A stretch of 5,552 nucleotides of DNA from Fibrobacter sp. UBA4373 (GTDB lineage: Bacteria > Fibrobacterota > Fibrobacteria > Fibrobacterales > Fibrobacteraceae), in the NCBI GenBank assembly GCA_002390045.1, contig DGSB01000003.1, positions 1-5,552 of the forward strand. The letters run 5' to 3'. A program made the translations under genes and the position numbers. Shown here one piece after another: positions 1-5,552 of this stretch. Under the pieces are notes generated by a model. It had not been told where the DNA came from and did no database searches. It saw only the letters and a program-made list of their open reading frames with translations. Every line of letters starts with the position of its first letter. Position 1 is the stretch's first letter.

Positions 1-122
1 CCGAAGATATGGAATTTGTGAATGGTGTCCGTGAAGGTGTTTATCACAAATACAACAAGGGCATTGTTGTCCATACGGCAAAATTCCACCGCAACCGTTG
101 TGTGGAAAATTGCAAGTTCTAG
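1..122 (+). CDS. C-terminal end of an unidentified protein, possibly MORN/YwqK-like repeats (5' partial)
   Basis: An open frame with codons in phase from position 3 runs to a TAG at 120-122 and gives 39 residues of a C-terminus; the rest of the gene lies left of the window. The visible part has the pattern NGVREGVYHKYNKG followed by VVHTAKFHRNRC. This resembles the G-x-R-E-G-x-Y-x-x-Y-x-x-G spacing of MORN-like repeats in the YwqK 'antitoxin' family and related bacterial surface or cytoplasmic proteins. It is seen here for at most about one repeat, so the family call is tentative and no function can be given. The gene points towards dedA and the two stop codons are only 10 bp apart. A T6 run starts at 123, directly after the stop, but I could not find a strong GC-rich hairpin in front of it. 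The frame is supported by natural-looking composition and the tight convergent arrangement. Confidence 0.55.
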   Translation, partial: EDMEFVNGVREGVYHKYNKGIVVHTAKFHRNRCVENCKF

Positions 123-132
123 TTTTTTCGAA

Positions 133-873
133 TTACTTTTCGGAATCTTCAGAAGTCTGTTCCTCGCTTTCTGGAACGGACTTTTTCTTTTTCAGACCCT
201 TGTACAGGATATAGCACACGAAAAGCCCGGCAAGGCCCAAAAGAATCATGGAAAGTTCGGAATTGTACTTTTGGATAATGTCGCTTTGTCCGTGGGCGAT
301 CACGCCCAGAACGGCGAGGACGGAATTCCAAATGACGGCACCGAGAGCGGTGAAAATGGCGAATGTGCTAAGCTTCATTCCCGAAAGGCCTGCCGGAATC
401 GAGATCAGCTGGCGAATGGCCGGAATCAGTCTGCCGATGAATGTCGAAATGGCTCCGTGGTCGCGGAAGAACTTTTCGGCTTGTTCCACTTTTTGGGAAT
501 CCAGCAGGCACATGTGCCCGAGCCTGGAGTCGGCAAACTTGTAAATGATCGGCTGGCCGAGAACCTTGGCGAGGAAGTAGTTGATGAAAGCTCCGCAAAG
601 CGCCCCGAACGTAGCGGCAAGAACGAGCAGAACGATGTTCAGGCCAGAATCCGGCTGGAGAGCCTTGTAGGCTGCCGGCGGAACAACGACTTCGCTTGGG
701 AACGGAATGAACGAGCTTTCGATTGCCATTAAAAGGGCGACGGATCCGTAGTTCAGATTATCGCTATACCAGTCGGTAATCTTCGTGTAAATCGAAGAGG
801 GTTCCGAAGCCAAGGCGGAAACCGCCGAAATAAAAAGGACGATCGTCAAGATGCGGAAAACTCGTTTGAACAC
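133..873 (-). CDS. DedA-family (SNARE-associated/VTT domain) inner-membrane protein
   Basis: This is a 246-residue polytopic membrane protein of the DedA family. Family members are thought to act in lipid carrier or phospholipid translocation and membrane homeostasis; the substrate here cannot be read from sequence. Two family hallmarks are visible. One is E52-SSFIPFPSE-61, the re-entrant acidic motif. The other is FIGRLIPAIRQLISIPAG at about 145-162, with the conserved Arg148 and Arg154. Hydrophobic stretches lie near 43-58, 78-103, 168-195 and 207-225, and the tail is lysine-rich then acidic. The frame is open to a TTG at 900, but GTG at 871-873 is chosen because AAAGGAG sits 5 nt upstream. 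With this start the N-terminus (MFKRVFRILT..., then SALA-SE) looks like a signal peptide with a possible cleavage after Ala22, an extension not seen in classic DedA proteins such as E. coli's. The gene is divergent from the esterase gene and convergent with the gene at the left edge, so it is probably monocistronic. The family call is strong; the specific function is unknown. Confidence 0.9.
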   Translation of the reverse strand: MFKRVFRILTIVLFISAVSALASEPSSIYTKITDWYSDNLNYGSVALLMAIESSFIPFPSEVVVPPAAYKALQPDSGLNIVLLVLAATFGALCGAFINYFLAKVLGQPIIYKFADSRLGHMCLLDSQKVEQAEKFFRDHGAISTFIGRLIPAIRQLISIPAGLSGMKLSTFAIFTALGAVIWNSVLAVLGVIAHGQSDIIQKYNSELSMILLGLAGLFVCYILYKGLKKKKSVPESEEQTSEDSEK

Positions 874-878
874 GGAAA

Positions 879-885
879 CTCCTTT
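879..885 (-). promoter_or_regulatory. Ribosome binding site of the DedA gene (decides the start)
   Basis: Read on the - strand this is AAAGGAG, close to a perfect Shine-Dalgarno, followed by a 5-nt spacer (TTTCC) and GTG. The competing TTG at 898-900 would place this motif inside the coding region, and I see no comparable site upstream of it. This supports the shorter, 246-residue protein. Confidence 0.75.
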
Positions 886-931
886 TTTTGTGGATTCCAA
901 AGATAGTTTCTGAATCGGATGGTATTTGGAA

Positions 932-960
932 AGTATATATTGTTAAAGGTGTTTTGCGAA
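932..960 (-). promoter_or_regulatory. Candidate sigma70-type promoter for the DedA gene
   Basis: On the - strand, TTCGCA (complement of 955-960, 4 of 6 matches to TTGACA) is separated by 17 bp from TATACT (complement of 932-937, 5 of 6 matches to TATAAT). It predicts a transcript start near 925 and a leader of about 50 nt before the GTG. It lies in the spacer shared with the divergent esterase gene. For that + strand gene I see only an A/T-rich TATATT at 936-941 with no convincing -35 element. The promoter is read by eye and unproven. Confidence 0.35.
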
Positions 961-970
961 AGGAATTAGG
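959..970 (+). promoter_or_regulatory. Ribosome binding region of the SGNH esterase gene (ambiguous start)
   Basis: AAAGGAATTAGG holds two possible Shine-Dalgarno cores. AAAGGA (959-964) sits 6 nt before a TTG at 971 and 12 nt before the ATG at 977. AGG (968-970) sits 6 nt before the ATG. The two starts are in frame and differ by two residues (MC added before MKF). ATG at 977 is preferred because it begins a textbook signal peptide. Confidence 0.5.
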
Positions 971-976
971 TTGTGT

Positions 977-2194
977 ATGAAATTTTTAGCGTTGCCGCTT
1001 TTTTGCGCGGCTTGGGCGTTTGCCATTCTCCCGAATGAAAATCTTTCTCAAGGCAAGATGGCCTATGTCGATGGAAACGATTCGAGCGCTTACCTGACAG
1101 ATGGGAGTCTCACGAATTGGAAATATAAGGAATCCAAGAATGTGGCTCTTCATATTGGGGAAGGGCCTTCCAAGGTGTTTGTTTCTTGGGAGCTTTATTC
1201 GTTCGGCGGAATTGACTGGGCGGATTTCGCTTCGGCTTGCCCGCATACAAAAACGCTTTTGACGGACTTCGCCATTTTGACTTCGGCAAACAGCACCACG
1301 GGCTTTGACGGTGACTGGGATACGGCTTATGTCGTCACCCAAAACCAAGTGCTTGCGCGCGGTGTGGCGGTAGATTTTGAAGGCAAGTCGTGGATCCGCT
1401 TGGTTTCTGACGATAACGCGGGGCAGTTTTTGGAAGTAGAAGTTTTTGACATCAGCAACGGCCAAAACGATACCTGGTTTTTCATGGGAACGAGTATTTC
1501 GGCGATGGGGATCAAACAGCAGGATTCGGATACGACCAAGACGACTGCAAAGCTTATCCATGAGCAGTTCCCGGACTTTACGCCGGCGATGCTTCGCGGT
1601 GGCGTCTCCTGCATTAATACGACAGACATTGTAAATCATTTGCCGGAGTATTTGGAAGCGGTTGGGAACGTGAACTTTTGGGCGATTGAAATGGGAACGA
1701 ATGACGGCTGGGGCGGCGGTACGTGGAACCTTTCGACCTATGTCCAGAACTTGCAGACGATTATCGATTCGGCCAAGGCTCATGGAATTTCGATCGTCTT
1801 GGCCCGAACGCTCGCCACGGATTCAAGCAAGGCCGGCTGGCAACTCGCGCCGGAATTTCTCGCGGCGGAAGATAGCCTGATTCAGGTAAACGGTCTTTAT
1901 CAGGGCCCGGATTTTTATGCGTTCTTTAAGGAACATCCGGAATATTTAGCTTCCGACGGTGTGCATCCGAATGGAGAAACGGGCGGAGGCGCTGCAATGC
2001 ACCGTTTGTGGGCAGAAGCGATCGCCCCGATTTATGCGGACACGACTTCGGCAATTTATTCCCATCGAAAAAGGGCTTCGTCGGCATCGCCTTCGCTTGT
2101 GAAAGTCATTGTGAACGGTGGAAGTGTCGAAATTCGCACCCCCAAGGGAAGCTCGGTGCAAAACTTTGATGCGAAAGGCCGTATCGCGCATTGA
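977..2194 (+). CDS. Secreted SGNH/GDSL-type hydrolase (probable carbohydrate esterase) with N-terminal beta-rich module
   Basis: This is a 405-residue exported hydrolase, probably a deacetylase or esterase acting on polysaccharide ester groups outside the cytoplasm; the substrate is inferred. Residues 1-16 form a signal peptide (MKFLALPLFCAAWAFA, then IL). Residues about 20-160 are rich in beta-strand patterns and resemble a galactose-binding or jelly-roll module. The SGNH catalytic domain covers about 165-355. Block I is GTSIS (171-175) with Ser173 as nucleophile and Thr in place of the usual Asp of GDS. Block II is the Gly-rich RGGVS (207-211). Block III is GTND (240-243) with oxyanion Asn242. 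Block V is SDGVHP (326-331) with Asp327 and His330 completing the triad. All catalytic residues are present, so it should be active. The tail (about 363-405) has a basic, Ser-rich linker, then VEI-TPKG and FDAKGR, like the start of a C-terminal secretion domain, but stops early. The order of beta-module then SGNH recalls CE2 esterases, but I cannot assign a CE family. The gene stands alone, divergent from dedA, and is closed by a strong hairpin. Confidence 0.88.
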   Translation: MKFLALPLFCAAWAFAILPNENLSQGKMAYVDGNDSSAYLTDGSLTNWKYKESKNVALHIGEGPSKVFVSWELYSFGGIDWADFASACPHTKTLLTDFAILTSANSTTGFDGDWDTAYVVTQNQVLARGVAVDFEGKSWIRLVSDDNAGQFLEVEVFDISNGQNDTWFFMGTSISAMGIKQQDSDTTKTTAKLIHEQFPDFTPAMLRGGVSCINTTDIVNHLPEYLEAVGNVNFWAIEMGTNDGWGGGTWNLSTYVQNLQTIIDSAKAHGISIVLARTLATDSSKAGWQLAPEFLAAEDSLIQVNGLYQGPDFYAFFKEHPEYLASDGVHPNGETGGGAAMHRLWAEAIAPIYADTTSAIYSHRKRASSASPSLVKVIVNGGSVEIRTPKGSSVQNFDAKGRIAH

Positions 2195-2220
2195 TCCTAG
2201 CCGGCGGTTTTGAATACATA

Positions 2221-2248
2221 AAAAGCACCGCAGAATTGCGGTGCTTTT
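2221..2248. terminator. Bidirectional intrinsic terminator between the esterase gene and maeB
   Basis: There is a perfect 12-bp inverted repeat, AAAAGCACCGCA / TGCGGTGCTTTT, around a 4-nt loop (GAAT). It starts 26 bp after the esterase stop and ends 23 bp before the maeB stop. The GC-rich core is flanked by A4 and T4, so a T-tract follows the stem on either strand, and on the + strand a further ATTTTT occurs just beyond. Symmetry and position between convergent genes make it a shared terminator. Confidence 0.9.
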
Positions 2249-2271
2249 GAATTTTTAAGGTTCAGAAGAAC

Positions 2272-4569
2272 TTAGTGCGCGTTGGCGGACTGTTCCTTCT
2301 TTTCCTGAGCGATAGCGTCGACAACGGCGATCACGGCGAGCTTGAAGATGTCGTGAATCGAGCTGTCTGCTTCGACAAAGTGAACCGGCTTATTCAAGCC
2401 CATCTGCACAGGTCCGATATTTTCGGTCACGCCCATTTCGAGAAGCATACGGCAAGTGGTGCTTGCTGCGCTGAGGCTCGGGAAGATGAGAGTGTTGACG
2501 GTCTTGCCGAAGAGCTTCGTGAACGGATACTTGCGATCGCGGTGCTTGTCGTCGATAGCGATGTTGACCTGCATTTCGCCATCCACAACGAAGTCCGGAT
2601 ACTGTTCGTGGAGCTTCTTGACTGCCTGGCGAACGGTTTCTGCACAGCCCGTCGTCTTCGGATCGCTTCCGAAGTTCGAGTAGGAGAGCATGGCCATCAC
2701 CGGGTCGAATGCGAAGAACTTCACGGCATCGTGAGTGAGCTTTGCAATGTCGACGAGCGTATCTGCGTTAGCGTCGGAGTTCACGAGCGTATCGGCGAGG
2801 AAGTAAACGCCCTTCTTGGTGCTCACGATGTGGAGAGCGCCGAAGTGCTTGTAATCCTTGCGGATGCCGATAATCTTCTTGGCGGTTTCTGCGGATTCTG
2901 CAAAGTTGCTGTGGCTTCCCACGAGAACTGCGTCGGCTGCACCGGTCTTGAGGAGCATCATGCCGAAGCGGTCACGGCGGAACATGTCGTCATAGGCCTG
3001 CGGGAGGGTGACGCCGTTACGACCGTTTTCTTCGCAATAAATCTGAGCGAACTTGTGGCGACGATCGGATTCTTCCGGAGAACGCGGGTTGATGATCGTG
3101 ATGCCTTCCGTGGAGAGAGATTCCTGTTCGAAGAAGCTCTTGATGACGTCTGCGTTACCGAGGAGGATCGGCTTTGCAACGCCTTCGGTGAGAGCCTGGA
3201 CAGCAGCCTTGATCGTCTTGATGTTTTCACCGTCGGTGAAGACGAGACGCTTCGGAGCGGACTTGGCCATATCCGTAAAACCACGCATAAGCTGGTTATC
3301 GTAGCCCATCATGTCACGGAGCTTGTCGTAGTAAGCGTTCCAATCGGTAATCGGCTTACGGGCAACGCCGCTTTCCACAGCAGCCTTGGCGACTGCGATC
3401 GAAACGTCGGTGAGAAGGCGCGGGTCGAGCGGCTTCGGAATCAAATACTTTCTGCCGTAAGAGAAGCGTTCGGAGTTGTAAGCGATGTTCACCACTTCCG
3501 GAACCGGCTTGCGGGCGAGTTCAGCGATGGCGCGAACAGCAGCGTGCTTCATATGTTCGTTGATTTCCGTTGCACGGACATCCAGAGCGCCACGGAAGAT
3601 GTACGGGAAGCCGATCACGTTGTTCACCTGGTTCGGATAGTCGGAACGGCCCGTTGCAAAGATGATGTCATCACGGGAAGAAGTTGCGACGTCATAAGCC
3701 ACTTCCGGAACCGGGTTTGCGAGAGCGAACACGATCGGGTTCTTGGCCATGGACTGGAGCATTTCCTTCGTGAGGATATTCGGCTTGGAAAGACCGAGGA
3801 AGAGGTCTGCGCCCTTCATGGCTTCTTCAAGCGTATGAATGTCGCGATCCGTTGCGTACACAGCCTTTTGCGGAGTGAGCTTTTCGCGGTCCTTGCGGAT
3901 CACGCCCTTGGAGTCGACCATGACGATGTTTTCGCGCTTGAGGCCGAGAGAAACGTAAAGGTTCGTGCAAGCGATAGCGGCTGCACCAGCGCCATTCACG
4001 ACGGCATGAATCTTGTCGATTTCCTTGCCGGCGACGTCGAGAGCGTTGATGAGAGCTGCGCTACTGATGATGGCGGTGCCGTGCTGGTCGTCGTGCATCA
4101 CCGGGATGTCGAGTTCCTTCTTCAAGGTTTCTTCGATTTCGAAGCATTCCGGAGCCTTGATGTCTTCCAGGTTGATGCCGCCGAAAGTCGGAGCAATGCC
4201 CTTCACGATTTCGCAGAATTTCTTCGGGTCCTTTTCGTTGACTTCGATATCGAACACATCGACGCCAGCGTAAATCTTGAACAGGAGGCCTTTACCTTCC
4301 ATCACCGGTTTGCCGGCGACTGCACCGATGTCTCCGAGACCGAGGACAGCGGTACCATTGGAAATCACAGCGACAAGATTGCCCTTAGCAGTGTAATCGT
4401 AGGCTTTATTGTTATCCTTTTCAATTTCACGGCAGGGTTCTGCGACACCCGGCGTATAAGCAAGGCCGAGATCCGTCTGCGTGCTGTGCGGCTTGGTCGG
4501 GACAACTTCGATCTTGCCCGGTTTGCCGTTAGCGTGGTAGGCGAGTGCTTGTTCTTTAAGATTGGACAT
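2272..4569 (-). CDS. maeB: NADP-dependent malic enzyme, MaeB type (malic enzyme fused to phosphotransacetylase-like domain)
   Basis: It catalyses oxidative decarboxylation of malate to pyruvate and CO2, yielding reduced cofactor (usually NADPH) in the cytoplasm. At 765 residues it matches the length of the bacterial MaeB hybrid family (E. coli about 759). The malic N-terminal domain (about 15-150) shows AYTPGVAEPC with Tyr38, MEGKG with catalytic Lys93, and metal ligands Glu135, Asp136 (NLED) and Asp161 (MHDDQHG). The nucleotide-binding domain (about 162-400) has the loop VNGAGAAA at 191-198. The phosphotransacetylase-like part (about 430-765) keeps the fold signature but ends with GLNKPVHFVEADSS where active phosphotransacetylases carry a catalytic Ser-Arg motif. 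As known for MaeB enzymes, it is therefore probably a regulatory module that senses acetyl-CoA rather than an enzyme. The ATG start is supported by AGAGG 7 nt upstream. The gene uses no TTA, CTA or TCA codon, a bias that fits high expression. It is transcribed away from a candidate promoter at 4620-4647 and ends at the shared hairpin. NADP preference is taken from the family, not from the sequence. Confidence 0.96.
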   Translation of the reverse strand: MSNLKEQALAYHANGKPGKIEVVPTKPHSTQTDLGLAYTPGVAEPCREIEKDNNKAYDYTAKGNLVAVISNGTAVLGLGDIGAVAGKPVMEGKGLLFKIYAGVDVFDIEVNEKDPKKFCEIVKGIAPTFGGINLEDIKAPECFEIEETLKKELDIPVMHDDQHGTAIISSAALINALDVAGKEIDKIHAVVNGAGAAAIACTNLYVSLGLKRENIVMVDSKGVIRKDREKLTPQKAVYATDRDIHTLEEAMKGADLFLGLSKPNILTKEMLQSMAKNPIVFALANPVPEVAYDVATSSRDDIIFATGRSDYPNQVNNVIGFPYIFRGALDVRATEINEHMKHAAVRAIAELARKPVPEVVNIAYNSERFSYGRKYLIPKPLDPRLLTDVSIAVAKAAVESGVARKPITDWNAYYDKLRDMMGYDNQLMRGFTDMAKSAPKRLVFTDGENIKTIKAAVQALTEGVAKPILLGNADVIKSFFEQESLSTEGITIINPRSPEESDRRHKFAQIYCEENGRNGVTLPQAYDDMFRRDRFGMMLLKTGAADAVLVGSHSNFAESAETAKKIIGIRKDYKHFGALHIVSTKKGVYFLADTLVNSDANADTLVDIAKLTHDAVKFFAFDPVMAMLSYSNFGSDPKTTGCAETVRQAVKKLHEQYPDFVVDGEMQVNIAIDDKHRDRKYPFTKLFGKTVNTLIFPSLSAASTTCRMLLEMGVTENIGPVQMGLNKPVHFVEADSSIHDIFKLAVIAVVDAIAQEKKEQSANAH

Positions 4570-4576
4570 GAGTGAA

Positions 4577-4581
4577 CCTCT
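4577..4581 (-). promoter_or_regulatory. Ribosome binding site of maeB
   Basis: On the - strand this reads AGAGG (followed by TT), 7 nt before the ATG at 4567-4569. This confirms the full-length start of the malic enzyme, whose N-terminus also aligns with the family. Confidence 0.6.
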
Positions 4582-4619
4582 TGTTGTTCCAGCGATATAA
4601 ACTCATTTTGAGCGCGCAA

Positions 4620-4647
4620 AATATAGCAAAAGGCGCTTCAATTTGAA
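4620..4647 (-). promoter_or_regulatory. Candidate maeB promoter in the 165-bp upstream spacer
   Basis: On the - strand, TTCAAA (complement of 4642-4647, 4 of 6 matches to TTGACA) is followed by 16 bp and TATATT (complement of 4620-4625, 5 of 6 matches to TATAAT). It predicts a start near 4613 and a leader of about 45 nt. A small dyad CTCA-TTT-TGAG (4602-4612) lies at the predicted start. The -35 element falls inside the larger dyad at 4630-4654, so factor binding or terminator formation there could affect it. A weaker alternative -10 (TATATC on the - strand, near 4594-4599) also exists. By-eye call. Confidence 0.35.
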
Positions 4648-4654
4648 GTGCCTT
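4630..4654 (-). terminator. Imperfect dyad downstream of the pyridoxamine kinase gene: weak terminator or operator
   Basis: Arms AAGGCGCTTCA (4630-4640) and TGAAGTGCCTT (4644-4654) surround a 3-nt loop and form an 11-bp stem with one non-Watson-Crick position. In the - strand transcript this is an A-C mismatch; in a + strand transcript it would be a G-U wobble. The - strand transcript continues TTGCTATATTTT, a modest U-tract, so termination of the kinase gene about 80-105 nt after its stop is possible. The dyad also covers the -35 of the candidate maeB promoter, so an operator role is equally open. The octamer CGCTTCAA from its left arm (4634-4641) recurs at 4678-4685. Confidence 0.4.
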
Positions 4655-4734
4655 GGTAAAAAATTGGAAAGGTGGAACGCTTCAAAATTAGATAAGGCTA
4701 AAAATGGGGACTTCCTGAGCCTGTTTTTGAAAGG

Positions 4735-5552
4735 TCACGGATTCAGCGAAGCGATCAGTTGCGGTAGAGCTGTCTCGAACTTGACACCGTACCAGTGGCT
4801 GTCATCGGGAATCGTATTCTCGATGCACTGGACCGTGTAATCCGCGGCGATTTTGGCCGAATCGAAGGGGGATTTTCCGCGGAGAAGCGCTCCGACAAAG
4901 CTCGAAGCGTAAACGTCGCCTGTCCCGTGGCTTCCTTTGGAGATTTTTCGGTGGGCGTAGTACGAGATTTGCCCGTTTGCGTAAACGGACACGCCTGTCG
5001 TTTCCGGAGAATAGCTGACTCCGGTCAGCACGACAGTTTTGGCACCGAGCCTGACAAGGCCTTCGGAAAGCTTTAGAATGTACTTCTCGTCATAGGTTTC
5101 TCGGTATTCGTTCCCGGTCAACAGGGCGGCTTCCGTGATATTGGGAAGTACGTAGTCCGCGTCGCCGATCAAAGGTTTCATCGCTTCTACAAAGGCGCTG
5201 TCGAAGCCCACGTACAGACGCCCGTTGTCGGCCATGGCCGGGTCGATGATATTGACGCTTTCCTTTTTGCGGACCGAATGCAAGATGTCTCGGACGTAAG
5301 CGATTTGCTTTGCGGAACCGAGATACCCCGTGTAAAAGGCATCGAATTGGATGTTTTCCTTTTTCCAGTGCTCGAGAATTTTCGGGAGGTCATCCGTGAG
5401 GTCCCGGAAGGTGAAGTCCTTGAATCCTCCGGTATGGGTAGAAAGGACTGCGGACGGCAGGACGGCGGTTTCGAGACCGCAGGCAGAAATAATCGGAAGG
5501 GCGACCGTCAAGGAGCATTGACCGACGCAGGAAATATCTTGAATTGTTAAGA
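4735..5552 (-). CDS. pdxY: Pyridoxamine/pyridoxal kinase (PdxY/PdxK-like, ribokinase fold), 5' partial
   Basis: This ATP-dependent kinase phosphorylates B6 vitamers (pyridoxal, pyridoxine or pyridoxamine) in the cytoplasmic salvage route to pyridoxal phosphate. The frame stays open to the right edge, giving 271 visible residues that begin LTIQDISCVGQCSLTVALP. This is the family's N-terminal strand and substrate loop, so only about 4-8 residues are missing. A TTG at 5509-5511 could be mistaken for the start but lies inside this conserved segment. Further hallmarks, numbered from the first visible residue, are STHTGGF (about 37-43), IIDPAMADNGRLY (about 101-113), LPNITEAALLTG (about 135-146), VVLTGVS and the anion-hole motif HGTGDVYASSF. 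The catalytic Asp of that motif is encoded at 4915-4917. The C-terminal HWYGVKFE fits the pyridoxamine kinase branch. The length agrees with the usual 270-290 residues. maeB follows on the same strand after 165 bp, but the dyad and promoter between them argue for separate transcripts. The symbol is by similarity; pdxK would be equally defensible. Confidence 0.93.
   Translation of the reverse strand, partial: LTIQDISCVGQCSLTVALPIISACGLETAVLPSAVLSTHTGGFKDFTFRDLTDDLPKILEHWKKENIQFDAFYTGYLGSAKQIAYVRDILHSVRKKESVNIIDPAMADNGRLYVGFDSAFVEAMKPLIGDADYVLPNITEAALLTGNEYRETYDEKYILKLSEGLVRLGAKTVVLTGVSYSPETTGVSVYANGQISYYAHRKISKGSHGTGDVYASSFVGALLRGKSPFDSAKIAADYTVQCIENTIPDDSHWYGVKFETALPQLIASLNP

Noticed and set aside
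22..732. A 236-codon + strand open frame across the DedA gene
   Set aside because: Codon-aligned antisense of dedA, charged and low-complexity in translation, with no family motif. It also conflicts with the better + strand frame ending at 122.
898..900. TTG as the start of the DedA gene
   Set aside because: It would translate through a near-perfect Shine-Dalgarno that is optimally spaced from the GTG at 871-873, and it has no such site of its own.
967..986. Lipoprotein signal in the esterase N-terminus (Cys10)
   Set aside because: The residues before the cysteine (LPLF) do not fit a lipobox, and the hydrophobic core continues past it to a signal peptidase I type site (AFA).
986..1783. A 265-codon - strand open frame opposite the esterase gene
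   Set aside because: Antisense shadow of the SGNH gene. The sense strand has the signal peptide and all SGNH blocks; the antisense product is Arg-rich with no motif.
2275..4575. A 766-codon open frame on the + strand opposite maeB
   Set aside because: It is exactly codon-aligned with maeB on the other strand, and its openness is explained by absence of TTA, CTA and TCA codons in maeB. The translation has no recognisable domain, while maeB matches a known enzyme throughout with catalytic residues intact.
4643..4840. A small + strand open frame of 65 codons in the spacer upstream of maeB, running into the kinase gene
   Set aside because: No ribosome binding site, a third to a half of it is antisense to the conserved kinase C-terminus, and there is no recognisable protein feature.
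5509..5511. TTG as the start of the pyridoxamine kinase
   Set aside because: The frame remains open upstream and encodes the conserved family N-terminus LTIQDISCVGQCS, so the true start lies just outside the window.
1..5552. Mobile element, CRISPR array, tRNA/rRNA, phage or defence island
   Set aside because: No transposase or integrase motifs, no long direct or terminal repeats, no spaced repeat arrays and no RNA gene signatures were seen. All intergenic gaps are under about 170 bp and are accounted for by promoters and hairpins.

Overview
The window looks like ordinary bacterial chromosome of roughly 50% GC. It holds three complete genes and two genes cut by the window edges. Several traits together suggest a Fibrobacter-like (Fibrobacterota) or related anaerobic Gram-negative genome: a secreted SGNH esterase with an N-terminal beta-rich module and a C-terminal tail resembling a sorting domain, a MaeB-type malic enzyme, and a Clostridium-type pyridoxamine kinase. 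This placement is inference from sequence style. No rRNA or other taxonomic marker is present.

Layout from left to right. Positions 1-122 hold the last codons of a + strand gene, possibly a MORN/YwqK-like repeat protein. Convergent to it, only 10 bp away, a DedA-family membrane protein lies on the - strand (133-873). Its start was re-assigned to a GTG with a strong Shine-Dalgarno, which leaves a signal-peptide-like N-terminus. A roughly 100-bp divergent spacer carries a candidate dedA promoter and leads into a secreted SGNH/GDSL hydrolase on the + strand (977-2194). A perfect 12-bp hairpin with T-tracts on both sides (2221-2248) ends both this gene and the convergent maeB gene on the - strand (2272-4569, 765 aa, malic enzyme fused to a phosphotransacetylase-like domain). 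A 165-bp spacer upstream of maeB contains a dyad that overlaps a candidate maeB promoter. The last gene, pyridoxamine/pyridoxal kinase on the - strand (4735 to the edge), lacks only its first few codons.

The genes do not form one operon or an obvious shared pathway. They cover membrane homeostasis (DedA), extracellular ester hydrolysis (SGNH), malate-pyruvate-NADPH metabolism (MaeB) and vitamin B6 salvage (kinase). I found no mobile element, CRISPR array, RNA gene, prophage or defence-type locus, and no convincing new system. The points most worth checking are the shortened C-terminal domain of the esterase, the N-terminal signal-like segment on DedA, and the dyad overlapping the maeB promoter.
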